DNA from: Firmicutes bacterium UBA5486
GTDB taxonomy: Bacteria > Bacillota > UBA4882 > UBA10575
Length of the DNA stretch: 25,897 nt
Reading direction: 5' to 3'
Assembly (NCBI GenBank): GCA_002427045.1
Contig: DIPO01000019.1
Span: 1-25,897 of the forward strand
In this document: positions 7,145-15,014 of the stretch, piece by piece
Layout of the letters: the number at the start of each line of letters is the position of its first letter
How positions within the stretch are numbered: the first letter of the stretch is position 1
The notes under the pieces: generated by a model
Database searches by the model: none
What the model saw: only the letters and a program-made list of their open reading frames with translations
Told to the model about the DNA's origin: nothing
Program-made: the position numbers and the translations under genes

Positions 7145-8149
7145 ATGAATCGGAAAAAAGGCTTTTACCTAATGAATCGAATCTTCCTGGTTTTTATGCT
7201 CCTGGTCATCTTGCTTATAGCCTTGTTGTTTTACGTTATTTCTCTTCCGCTAAACCGGGGAACTTATCTTTTTTTATTACTTTTCATCTTCACGATCGCA
7301 GTTATTTTATATTTATCTTATCGTTGGATATATATACCCTACAAGGAGAGTAATAAGGTTTTAAGGCTTTTTTCCGACGGGTATATTTTTAAAGGTGTAT
7401 TTGATTTAAGGGTTCATTTTAATCACGAATCCTTCCTTGCCATGCAAAAGTTTAAGGAGATTATTGATACCAAGGAATTGATTGAAGGCTCCAAAAAACA
7501 CGCGGAGTATTTAGCACTGCAGAATCAGATTAACCCCCACTTTCTCTATAATACCCTGGAAGGGATTAGAAGTGAAGCGATAATTGAAGGCGTTGAGAGC
7601 ATCGCTAATATGACAGAAGCCCTGGAGACCTTTTTCCGCTATACCATATCTGATATGGACAAACTTGCCACCTTGGAAGAGGAAATCGCCAATGTGGAAA
7701 ACTATTGCACAATCCAACGGTTTCGGTTTGGAGAGAAAATAAACTTCAAGATTGAATGCCCTGAGGAGTATGATTTGGAAATCTTTCAAGCGAAAATTCC
7801 CAAGCTGACTCTACAGCCCATTGTAGAAAATGCCATTTTTCATGGGATCGAACCGAAAATGGGAAAGGGCCTAGTTACCTTAAAGATCTTGACTACGCCT
7901 AGTAGACTTTTGATCACCATCTCCGATAATGGCGTTGGGATGGAAGAGGAATATGTGCATCTGCTTAATTATAAACTTAAAGGGGCATCCCTTACCTATA
8001 TCAAAAAAGATAAAGAGACAGGAGGAATTGCCTTACTTAATGTCAATAACCGCATCAAACTCATCTTTGGCGATGAATACGGTATTTATTTGTACAGCAA
8101 GGCCGGGGCGGGAACGGATGTGGAAATTACTTTACCTTTAATTCGTTGA
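7145..8149 (+). CDS. Sensor histidine kinase, YesM/LytS type, without an external sensor domain
   Basis: 334 residues. Two membrane helices (~12-33 and ~40-60) are joined by a loop of only a few residues. A short linker of ~60 residues follows, then a His_kinase domain with H132 in NQINPHFLYNTL, and an HATPase domain with N-box VENAIFHG (227-234), G1 DNGVGM (261-266) and a G2-like GGIALLNVNNRI. YesM-type kinases usually carry a large extracellular dCache domain; here it is missing and no HAMP is clear, so the signal must come through the membrane or from a partner protein. The start is ATG 7145, preceded by AAAGGAG; an in-frame upstream start would overlap the regulator. It should phosphorylate the regulator encoded before it, and the next gene starts 9 bp downstream. 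Confidence 0.92.
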   Translation: MNRKKGFYLMNRIFLVFMLLVILLIALLFYVISLPLNRGTYLFLLLFIFTIAVILYLSYRWIYIPYKESNKVLRLFSDGYIFKGVFDLRVHFNHESFLAMQKFKEIIDTKELIEGSKKHAEYLALQNQINPHFLYNTLEGIRSEAIIEGVESIANMTEALETFFRYTISDMDKLATLEEEIANVENYCTIQRFRFGEKINFKIECPEEYDLEIFQAKIPKLTLQPIVENAIFHGIEPKMGKGLVTLKILTTPSRLLITISDNGVGMEEEYVHLLNYKLKGASLTYIKKDKETGGIALLNVNNRIKLIFGDEYGIYLYSKAGAGTDVEITLPLIR

Positions 8150-8158
8150 GGAGAAAAA

Positions 8159-9619
8159 ATGAAGGAAGAAATCTTAAGAATTGCCAATGTGACCAGAACA
8201 ATAGAGGGGATTACTTATCTGGATAATATCAACTTTAATATTTTTAAAGGGGAAATTATGGGTTTAATCCCTCTTGACAATCATGGGAAAAGCCAGTTGA
8301 TTGAGTTAATCTTACAAAATGTTTCGATTTATTTTGGGCGGATCTACTTTGATGATCAGCTTGTTAACTACTATGAGCACAGCAGTATGACCAAAAATCG
8401 GGTTTATTTGATTGATAAGGAGACTAATCTAATCCAAGATTTAAAAGTGACGGATAATATCTGTGTTTTAAATCATACTTTCCATGGTTATATTGTTAAT
8501 GATAAAAGGTTGCGGAAAGAAACCGATAAATTACTGAAACAGCTGGGGATTGAAATTGATACCGAGCAATATGTCTCCGAACTCTCTCTTCTTGAGAAGA
8601 CTATCATTGAGCTAATCAGAGCGGTGATTAATGGGGCGCAGTTAATTATCCTTGATAAACTCTCCAACTTTCTTAGTATCGAAGAATTATCCTTTTTCCA
8701 AAAACTTTTGTTGCACTATACTAAAGAGGGCATCTCCTTCCTTTATATTGCTAACCATCATGAAGAGGCGTTTAAGATCTGCCATCGGGTTGCTTTGTTC
8801 GAAAAAGGCCGAATCACTAAGATTATCCACGCAAAAGATTATACGGAAGAAACCCTAGAACCCTATATTCTTTCCTTTACTCACCATCCGGTAGCCGATG
8901 AACAAAATAACCAAGCAGGGATCCTGAAGTGTCAGAACCTTTGCACAGAAAACTTAAAACAGATCGAGTTTTCTGTAAAAAAGGGGGAGTGCCTTACCAT
9001 CCTTGATATTAATAATCGAGGTATTCAGGATATCGCAGAGCTCGTTAACGGGTTTTTACAACCGGAAAGGGGAAAAATATTAGTGGGTGGAAAAGAAATT
9101 CCATTGGTGAAAGAGAGAAATTTGTTGCTAAATGGAGTCGCCTACATCCCGGAGAATCCCGTGCCAAGGACTTTGTTTTATAATATTTCTTATTTGGAAA
9201 ACTTAACTTTTCTGATCGATCGGAAACTAAAGCGTAGCACTATTCAGAAAAAGGTTTTAAACAGTATTAAGGAAGAATACAGAGCATTGGTGGGCGAGGA
9301 GATTGATGCTCCAAACCTTTGGGGACTTACGATGAAGTCCCTCTATAGTTTGGTCTATTTTCGGTTTCTACTTTATAAACCCAAAGTGGTTTTTGTTATG
9401 CAACCATTTTCCCATGCGGATATGTACTTACGGGGTAGAATCATTGAATTGATCAATATGTTGAAGAGAAAAGGGATTGCCATTGTCATTCTAGCCGTCA
9501 ATATCTCCGATACGTTAAAGGTCACTGATCGACTTTTGATCATGGAAGATGGAAATCTAACGCTGTCCTCGCATCAATTTAAAGACTTACCTCCTTACGT
9601 ATCAGGAAATCAGGAATAA
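8159..9619 (+). CDS. Catalytically dead double-NBD sugar ABC ATPase homolog (pseudo-RbsA)
   Basis: 486 residues that align end to end with RbsA/MglA-type fused ATPases, but every nucleotide-binding motif is broken in both halves. In half 1, Walker A reads IPLDNHGKSQ (residues 37-46) instead of VGENGAGKST; the Q-loop Gln is K86; Walker B reads LDKLSN, with the catalytic Glu replaced by K167; the signature region reads SELSLLEKT; and the switch His position is N199. In half 2, Walker A reads DINNRGIQ (283-290), the signature LTMKSLY (390-396), and Walker B VMQP (413-416). Length and hydrophobic core are intact with no stop or frameshift, so this is a maintained protein, not a decaying gene. It has a good site (GAGGAG) 9 bp after the kinase stop. 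It probably acts as a regulatory partner of the kinase or a transporter; its binding partner is unproven. Confidence 0.88.
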   Translation: MKEEILRIANVTRTIEGITYLDNINFNIFKGEIMGLIPLDNHGKSQLIELILQNVSIYFGRIYFDDQLVNYYEHSSMTKNRVYLIDKETNLIQDLKVTDNICVLNHTFHGYIVNDKRLRKETDKLLKQLGIEIDTEQYVSELSLLEKTIIELIRAVINGAQLIILDKLSNFLSIEELSFFQKLLLHYTKEGISFLYIANHHEEAFKICHRVALFEKGRITKIIHAKDYTEETLEPYILSFTHHPVADEQNNQAGILKCQNLCTENLKQIEFSVKKGECLTILDINNRGIQDIAELVNGFLQPERGKILVGGKEIPLVKERNLLLNGVAYIPENPVPRTLFYNISYLENLTFLIDRKLKRSTIQKKVLNSIKEEYRALVGEEIDAPNLWGLTMKSLYSLVYFRFLLYKPKVVFVMQPFSHADMYLRGRIIELINMLKRKGIAIVILAVNISDTLKVTDRLLIMEDGNLTLSSHQFKDLPPYVSGNQE

Positions 9620-9864
9620 TAGCAATAAAATATTAAACATCCAAAAAATGTCCCCCTAATTCTAAGGAAGCTCTACCATCTGAAAAGGCAAATTATGCTA
9701 AGATGGAAGCAATGAGTTACAAAAGGCAATTTGAATTAGGGGGGCCTTTTTATCGGTAATTATATTGTTGAATTAGAGAACATCAGTAAAAGTTTTGCCG
9801 GAGTAAAGGCTCTTAAACAGGTTTCATTTGCATTAAAATCAGGAGAAGTTTTCAGGTTGCTTGG
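9615..9864 (+). repeat. 250-bp direct repeat of 12247-12495
   Basis: Differs from 12247-12495 by a handful of substitutions and one indel. It starts in the stop codon of the dead ATPase gene and contains the structured leader and the first ~37 codons of the RbsA-type ATPase. Immediately after it, 9866-9914 matches the end of the ABC operon (15942-15990), so the interior of this copy was lost by deletion. Confidence 0.9.
9652..9744 (+). promoter_or_regulatory. Structured leader RNA, orphan copy
   Basis: First copy of the leader at 12284-12375. The outer stem CCCCCTAATTC (9652-9662) / GAATTAGGGGG and inner stems are kept; the variable bases fall in loops (for example GCAaattaTGC here and GCAgattaTGC in the other copy). 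It now leads only to a gene remnant. Confidence 0.5.
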
Positions 9865-9874
9865 CGTATTTTAA
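9752..9874 (+). pseudogene. Remnant of an RbsA-type ABC ATPase (first 40 codons)
   Basis: The frame reads GNYIVELENISKSFAGVKAL, as at the start of the intact ATPase at 12383. The start codon is ATC instead of ATG (9752-9754). The frame ends at TAA 9872, just past the deletion joint where sequence jumps to the end of the operon. It lacks Walker A and cannot be functional. Between 9910 and 10077 I see only AT-rich DNA and the ribosome site of the chemoreceptor gene. Confidence 0.85.
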
Positions 9875-9875
9875 C

Positions 9876-9909
9876 ATGGAAAGAGGTTACTAGTGTAACC
9901 TCTTTCCAT
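9876..9909 (+). terminator. Operon-end hairpin, orphan copy
   Basis: A perfect 15-bp inverted repeat (ATGGAAAGAGGTTAC 9876-9890; GTAACCTCTTTCCAT 9895-9909) with loop TAGT. The same hairpin ends the intact ABC operon at 15955-15982. There is no long T run, so it may be a terminator in a loose sense or an RNA 3'-end stabiliser. Confidence 0.55.
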
Positions 9910-10077
9910 TATAAGGTTATGTCCAGTATAGTTAGTAAATTCTATTTCATAGTTGCTAATGGGTTTATTTTAGAAAAAATCAGTAATAAATAAAGATAAA
10001 TAATCAGGTATAAAACATATAGTATCCTTGTAAAAAATAATAAAAGTTATCTTAAATAAATTTAGAAGGTGATAACT

Positions 10078-12210
10078 TTGAAGAAAAAAGACCCCAATAG
10101 TAGTAAATACATCAACCAAGCAAAAAGTAAAAGGCCTATTTCCCTTTGGGGAATCTACGACCGATTTAGCGATTCCATTTGTAAAATTTCGATCCGCCGA
10201 CGTTTAATTATTTTCTTTTTACTTTTATCGATCGTCCCTGTCCTTCTTTTAGGGCCGATTACTTATCAGTATGCCAAAAATACCATCACCAATAAAATTA
10301 CCAAGTATTCATTGCAGAGTCTTGTTCAAGCATCAATCCCTCTAGATTTATTAATTCAAAAATATGAAGATCTATCAGTACAATTACAAGTTGATTTGGG
10401 ATACCAAGCGCTCATTAAAGATTATTTCAATAATGGAACTGTGCTATCAGCCGATGAGTCCATAAAAATATTTGATGATACTCTTGCTTATGATGCCAAC
10501 GTCCGTGGCCTTATTTTAGGCTCGCTTAATCATACTAATTCCTTTTTAGGTGCTGGTTTTGGTGATTTGGAAAGTTCTTATTCCCGATTAAAAGAAACAT
10601 CTGTTTATCATGAAGCCCTAGAAAAACTAGGTCAACTATGTTGGGGGATAGTTGATAATGATCTTCTAATGACACGAATCGTTATCGACTTAGCAACAGG
10701 GGAGCCGATGGGTGTTTTTGCTGTTATCTTTAACGGGCTTAAAATTAATCAAATGATTAATTTCGGCTCGCTCGAACTTTCTGATAGCTTGTCCTTTGGA
10801 AGTAGCCCATATTCGATCCTGATCAGGGCGGAAGGGGAGATCCTATCCTCTCCTTTCACCGAAGAAATGGGGCTAACAATAAACGATCTAATTGATGGTG
10901 TAGAAATTAATAATATTCTCGAAAATAAAAGCGCAAGCGGATATTTTTTTGATCGCCTTCGGAATAATGATACACTTGTTACTTATTATATGATGTCATC
11001 CAAAGATTGGTATCTTTTGAGTTTTGCCCCCCATGATTACCTGTTTAAGGAGATTAGAGCCATAGGGACAATTATATTTGGCTTTATTATTCTGCTTTTA
11101 TTGATCTCTGTTACCTTTTCTTATACGGTTTCGTTAGGTATTTCAAATCCACTGAATCAAGTAAAAGAAGCGATGGCCAAGGCACAAAACGGTGATTTGA
11201 CCGTTAAAGTTGAGATTAACACCCGGGATGAGCTACACGACTTGGGTAACAGTTTTAACTTTATGACCGCCAGGATCGGGGATTTAATCAGAAAGGTCAA
11301 AGAAGCGATAGCCACCGTAGCAAATCGTAGTAAAGTTTTAGAGTACAGTTCAGTACAGTCTACTCAATCAGCAGAAGGTATAGCGATCGCCTCCAACGAA
11401 ATAACAAAGGGTACGATCGAACAAACCGCGGAAGCAGAAAAAACCGCTAATCAAATGACGGTTTTAGCTAATGAGATTGAAGTTGCCGCCACTAAGTTTA
11501 CTGAAGTCGAGTTAGTCAGTGCTCATACGAGGGACCTGAGCATCCGTTCTAAATCGATCATGGAAGAACTGATTCAAAAAGCGAATGAATCTAACCAGAT
11601 TACCGAGACTATTACTACTGATATTTCTGAACTTAATAAAAGTTCGGAAGAAATTCGGAACGTTACCAACTTAATTACCAATATCGCAGAACAAACAAAC
11701 CTTTTAGCCCTAAATGCTGCCATTGAAGCAGCTCGAGCTCATGAACTGGGGTCCGGTTTTGCTGTAGTTGCTGATGAGGTTAATAAACTGGCTAACCGTA
11801 CTGATACCGCAGCAAAAGCCATTAATGACCTTTTGAAAGGAATTCAGGATAAAGCCCATAACTCCACCATCAATGTGTATAAAGCTCATGAAATTGTTCT
11901 TGAACAACTTAAAGTCGTATCACAAACCCAAGAAACCTTTGACGAGATCATTCGCGGTATGGATTTAATTGTTGATCGTGTCGTCGATGTGAACGATCAT
12001 GTTCAGCGGATTAACAAAGTTAAAGATGAAACTACCCAATCTGTCATAAACATCAGTTCGATCTCGGAACAATCAGCTGCTTCTTCCGAAGAAGTAGGCG
12101 CTTCTATTGAAGAACAGACCGCTATCTCCGAACAAGTAAGAGAGATGGCCAATGAGTTGAATGCCATGGCGGAAAAATTGGTAGAGGCAATTTTGAAGTT
12201 TAATGTCTAA
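10078..12210 (+). CDS. Methyl-accepting chemotaxis protein
   Basis: About 710 residues. A ~40-residue basic cytoplasmic N-terminus is followed by a first membrane helix (~44-65), an external dCache-like ligand domain of ~270 residues, and a second helix (~335-360). Next come a HAMP domain (SNPLNQVKEAMAKAQNGDL onward) and a long coiled-coil signalling domain with the conserved hairpin tip (IAEQTNLLALNAAIEAARA, later GFAVVADEVNKLA). The tip contacts CheA/CheW. The start is TTG 10078 because AGAAGGTGAT precedes it at proper distance; GTG 10069 lies inside that site. It lies between the collapsed and intact sugar ABC operons, so its ligand may be the same sugar or the binding protein. No C-terminal CheR-docking pentapeptide is seen. 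No che genes are in the window. Confidence 0.93.
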   Translation: MKKKDPNSSKYINQAKSKRPISLWGIYDRFSDSICKISIRRRLIIFFLLLSIVPVLLLGPITYQYAKNTITNKITKYSLQSLVQASIPLDLLIQKYEDLSVQLQVDLGYQALIKDYFNNGTVLSADESIKIFDDTLAYDANVRGLILGSLNHTNSFLGAGFGDLESSYSRLKETSVYHEALEKLGQLCWGIVDNDLLMTRIVIDLATGEPMGVFAVIFNGLKINQMINFGSLELSDSLSFGSSPYSILIRAEGEILSSPFTEEMGLTINDLIDGVEINNILENKSASGYFFDRLRNNDTLVTYYMMSSKDWYLLSFAPHDYLFKEIRAIGTIIFGFIILLLLISVTFSYTVSLGISNPLNQVKEAMAKAQNGDLTVKVEINTRDELHDLGNSFNFMTARIGDLIRKVKEAIATVANRSKVLEYSSVQSTQSAEGIAIASNEITKGTIEQTAEAEKTANQMTVLANEIEVAATKFTEVELVSAHTRDLSIRSKSIMEELIQKANESNQITETITTDISELNKSSEEIRNVTNLITNIAEQTNLLALNAAIEAARAHELGSGFAVVADEVNKLANRTDTAAKAINDLLKGIQDKAHNSTINVYKAHEIVLEQLKVVSQTQETFDEIIRGMDLIVDRVVDVNDHVQRINKVKDETTQSVINISSISEQSAASSEEVGASIEEQTAISEQVREMANELNAMAEKLVEAILKFNV

Positions 12211-12246
12211 AATATAATCCGTCAATCTTATGTACAATGGACCAGA

Positions 12247-12495
12247 AATAATAGCAATAAATTATTAAACATCTAAAAAATGTCCCCCTAATTCTAAGGA
12301 AGCTCTACCATCTGAAAAGGCAGATTATGCTAAGATGGAAGCAATGAGTTACAAAGGCAATTTGAATTAGGGGGGCCTTTTTATGGGTAATTATATTGTT
12401 GAATTAGAGAACATCAGTAAAAGCTTTCCCGGAGTAAAGGCTCTTGATCAGGTTTCATTTACATTAAAATCAGGAGAAGTTCTCGGGTTGCTTGG
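12247..12495 (+). repeat. Direct repeat partner of 9615-9864
   Basis: Intact copy of the leader plus start of the ATPase gene. See 9615-9864 for the degenerate copy. Confidence 0.9.
12284..12375 (+). promoter_or_regulatory. Structured leader RNA that can hide the ribosome site (candidate riboswitch or attenuator)
   Basis: The outer stem pairs CCCCCTAATTC (12284-12294) with GAATTAGGGGG (12364-12374). Nested inside are GCT..CCATCT (12302-12313) with AGATGG.AGC (12333-12342), and GCA/TGC (12320-12330) closing a 5-nt loop. The G-run of the outer stem is the Shine-Dalgarno of the ATPase gene, 7 nt before its ATG, and a TTTTT run follows the stem, so the same helix could block translation or end transcription. 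I do not match it to a known riboswitch class. The conserved structure in the second copy (9652-9744) supports function. Confidence 0.5.
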
Positions 12496-13909
12496 TGAAA
12501 ATGGGGCCGGAAAATCTACATTAATGAAGATTTTATCTGGAGTATATATCAAGGATGGAGGCTCCATGGAAATCTTTGGAAAAAAAGTGGATTTTCTAAC
12601 CCCAGTTACCGCCCAAAAAATGGGGATTGCCATTATTAATCAGGAATTAAATTTGTGCGATCATCTAACAGTTGCCCAAAATATTTTTCTTGGTAGGGAA
12701 CTAATAACAAATGGAATCCTCTCAGACAAACACATGAATGCGGAAGCCCACAAAATTCTGGAAAAATTTCAAATTGATATTAATCCCGAGACCGTCGTGG
12801 GAGACTTACCGGTATCAAAAAAACAATTGGTGGAAATTGCCAAAGCATTGTCGACCGATGCCAAAATTTTGATAATGGATGAGCCTACTTCAGCCTTAAC
12901 ATCCAAAGAGATCAATAATTTGTTTGCCATCATCAAAAGATTAAAGGCTCAAGGATGTGGCATCGTCTACATCTCGCACCGGCTGGAAGAGTTACAATAT
13001 ATTGTGGATCGGGTGATGATTCTCAGAGATGGGAAATATATTACCACTATGGATTTTAAAGCGACTACGCTCAGCGAAATCATCTCCTATATGGTGGGAA
13101 GGGAGATCACTGAGAAATTCCCGCGGGTCGAGGAAAAGGTAGGAGAAGAAATATTTGAAGTAAGAAACTTAAATGCCGGGCGGATGGTAAGGAATATAAG
13201 CTTTTCACTTTACAAAGGCGAGATTTTAGGAATCGCCGGTTTAATGGGTGCTGGAAGAACCGAAACCACACGCGCGATCTTTGGTGCGGATCCGAAGGAA
13301 TCCGGTCAGATTTTTATTGATGGGGAAGAGGTCCGAATCCGTCGACCCATGGATGCGATCAAAGCCGGCCTTGTCCTGGTGCCGGAAGACCGGGCCAAGA
13401 ATGGATTATGTACTAAGCTGAGTGTTAAAGAGAATATCACCCTTCCCAACCTGGATATAATCGCTTCCAAACTGGGCTTAGTAAATCGGAAAAAAGAAGA
13501 AAAGATTACGGAAACATCAATTAAGAATTTTGACATCAAACTGGCCAATGCGGAAGTCCTTGCCGATAGCTTATCCGGCGGAAACCAGCAGAAGGTGATT
13601 GTCAGCAAGTGGCTGGCCAGAAACTCTAAAGTGATTATGTTTGATGAACCAACAAGGGGAATCGATGTTGCTTCGAAGGTTGAGATTTATCAAATCATGA
13701 ATGATTTAAAAAGCAAGGGAATCGGGGTATTATTCGTTTCCTCCGAACTACCGGAGATTCTTGGCATTAGTGATCGGATTCTCGTGATGGCGGATGGCAA
13801 AATCACCAAAGAGTTAGATGTGAAAGATGCGACGCAGGATCTTATTCTGGAATATGCCACTAAATTTGATAAGAAGTTAGATTCCAGGCAAGAAGCAATT
13901 GAAGCTTAA
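12383..13909 (+). CDS. Sugar ABC transporter ATP-binding protein (RbsA/MglA/XylG type)
   Basis: 508 residues with two fused nucleotide-binding domains. Half 1 has Walker A GENGAGKST, Q-loop INQELNL, and Walker B LIMDEPTSALT. Half 2 has GLMGAGRTET, the CUT2-type signature LSGGNQQKV, and Walker B MFDEPTRGID. The degenerate P-loop in half 2 is normal for this class. It powers uptake of a monosaccharide together with the permease and binding protein that follow. The ribosome site is the GGGGGG run in the leader hairpin. It differs sharply from the motif-dead homolog at 8159-9619, which shares its layout. The exact sugar (ribose, galactose, xylose, fructose or another) is not readable from the sequence; the downstream ROK kinase hints at a hexose. 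Confidence 0.94.
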   Translation: MGNYIVELENISKSFPGVKALDQVSFTLKSGEVLGLLGENGAGKSTLMKILSGVYIKDGGSMEIFGKKVDFLTPVTAQKMGIAIINQELNLCDHLTVAQNIFLGRELITNGILSDKHMNAEAHKILEKFQIDINPETVVGDLPVSKKQLVEIAKALSTDAKILIMDEPTSALTSKEINNLFAIIKRLKAQGCGIVYISHRLEELQYIVDRVMILRDGKYITTMDFKATTLSEIISYMVGREITEKFPRVEEKVGEEIFEVRNLNAGRMVRNISFSLYKGEILGIAGLMGAGRTETTRAIFGADPKESGQIFIDGEEVRIRRPMDAIKAGLVLVPEDRAKNGLCTKLSVKENITLPNLDIIASKLGLVNRKKEEKITETSIKNFDIKLANAEVLADSLSGGNQQKVIVSKWLARNSKVIMFDEPTRGIDVASKVEIYQIMNDLKSKGIGVLFVSSELPEILGISDRILVMADGKITKELDVKDATQDLILEYATKFDKKLDSRQEAIEA

Positions 13910-13931
13910 TAAAAATGGGGTGACATGGGAA

Positions 13932-14978
13932 ATGGAAAAAGGGAAGAAACAAAGTAAGCTGAAGCGAATCATGGCGAAAAGAGGTATGGGGCAGGTTATT
14001 ACCGTCACCATTGGCCTTGTGGCACTAGTCATTGTTTTTGGATTTTTAAATCCGTACTTTCTTACTGGGCGAAATATTTCCAATCTCTTGCGACAGATTG
14101 CTCCGACGCTCTTAACCGGAATTGGTCAATCGTATGTCCTGATTACCGGTAATATTGATTTATCGATTGGGTCGGTGGTAGGGATGAGTTGCATGATATC
14201 AGCAACCCTAATGACCAAGGGAGTCAACCCCTGGGTTGCCGTTATCATCACCTATCTGGCTGCACTGTTCATGGGTTTGCTAAATGGCAAACTTATCTCT
14301 AAGGCAAAGCTTCCCGCCTTTATTGCCACTCTGGGTACGATGACCATTGCCCGCGGGATTGCTCAGATTGTAAATAATAATTATAATACCGATTCGATTG
14401 GCGAAGCAGCGGAAGGATTCATGGAATTCTTTTACTATGGGAAAACCTTAGGCTTGTTTAACACAATTTGGATCACGATGTTTATCTGGTTGATCTTCAA
14501 CTTCTTACTGAGCAGGACGCGAACAGGCCGTCATCTCTACGCGGTAGGGAGCAATATTCATGCGTCCCATCTTTCCGGGGTAAACATCTCCAGCACGATT
14601 ACCAAAGCTTATATGGTTAGCGCCTTTTGTTCCGCTACCGTCGGTTTGATTACAACAGCCACCAGTGGCATGGGGACCATGGATGCGGGAAATGGTTATG
14701 AACTCTATGCCGTTGCCGCATCCGTCATTGGTGGGGTTAGTACCCTTGGCGGTCAAGGAATTCTGCTTGGTACCGTTATTGGGGCTTCGATCTGGGGAGT
14801 TTTACAAAACGGGCTCCAATTTGCCGGCGCTCCGGTGGCAATTAGAAATATAGTTATAGGGATTATTGTGATTATTACCGTGCTGCTAGACATCTTGGTA
14901 AGGCTTAATAAAAAGGCGGGGAAAGCAAAGACCGGGGCGGAAAAGAGTCATTTTCCAGTATTAAAGCATAAGTTTTAA
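13932..14978 (+). CDS. Sugar ABC transporter permease (RbsC/MglC type)
   Basis: 348 residues, strongly hydrophobic, with a basic cytoplasmic N-terminus and about 8-10 membrane segments. It has family blocks GNIDLSIGSVVGMS, ARGIAQIV and SVIGGVSTLGGQG (the cytoplasmic ATPase-contact region), then GTVIGASIWGVLQNGL. It forms the membrane pore as a homodimer with the ATPase above. ATG 13932 is preferred, with GGGGTGA 9 nt before it; an in-frame TTG at 13899 would overlap the ATPase gene. The gap to the ATPase stop is 22 bp, and a hairpin spans its stop codon. Confidence 0.94.
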   Translation: MEKGKKQSKLKRIMAKRGMGQVITVTIGLVALVIVFGFLNPYFLTGRNISNLLRQIAPTLLTGIGQSYVLITGNIDLSIGSVVGMSCMISATLMTKGVNPWVAVIITYLAALFMGLLNGKLISKAKLPAFIATLGTMTIARGIAQIVNNNYNTDSIGEAAEGFMEFFYYGKTLGLFNTIWITMFIWLIFNFLLSRTRTGRHLYAVGSNIHASHLSGVNISSTITKAYMVSAFCSATVGLITTATSGMGTMDAGNGYELYAVAASVIGGVSTLGGQGILLGTVIGASIWGVLQNGLQFAGAPVAIRNIVIGIIVIITVLLDILVRLNKKAGKAKTGAEKSHFPVLKHKF

Positions 14979-14990
14979 AGCTTATGCTTT
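14963..14990 (+). other. Intercistronic hairpin over the permease stop codon
   Basis: A perfect 10-bp stem (AAAGCATAAG 14963-14972; CTTATGCTTT 14981-14990) has an 8-nt loop containing the TAA stop of the permease. No T run follows, so it is unlikely to be a full terminator. Hairpins at this place in sugar ABC operons often protect or separate mRNA segments so that the binding protein is made in different amounts. Confidence 0.5.
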
Positions 14991-15014
14991 ATAATAAAAA
15001 AGGAGGAGATAAAG

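Noticed and set aside
8159..9619. The dead ATPase as a decaying pseudogene
   Set aside because: There are no stops or frameshifts, the ribosome site is good, spacing to the kinase is tight, and hydrophobic core positions are kept. Only the catalytic motifs are gone, which fits a change of role.
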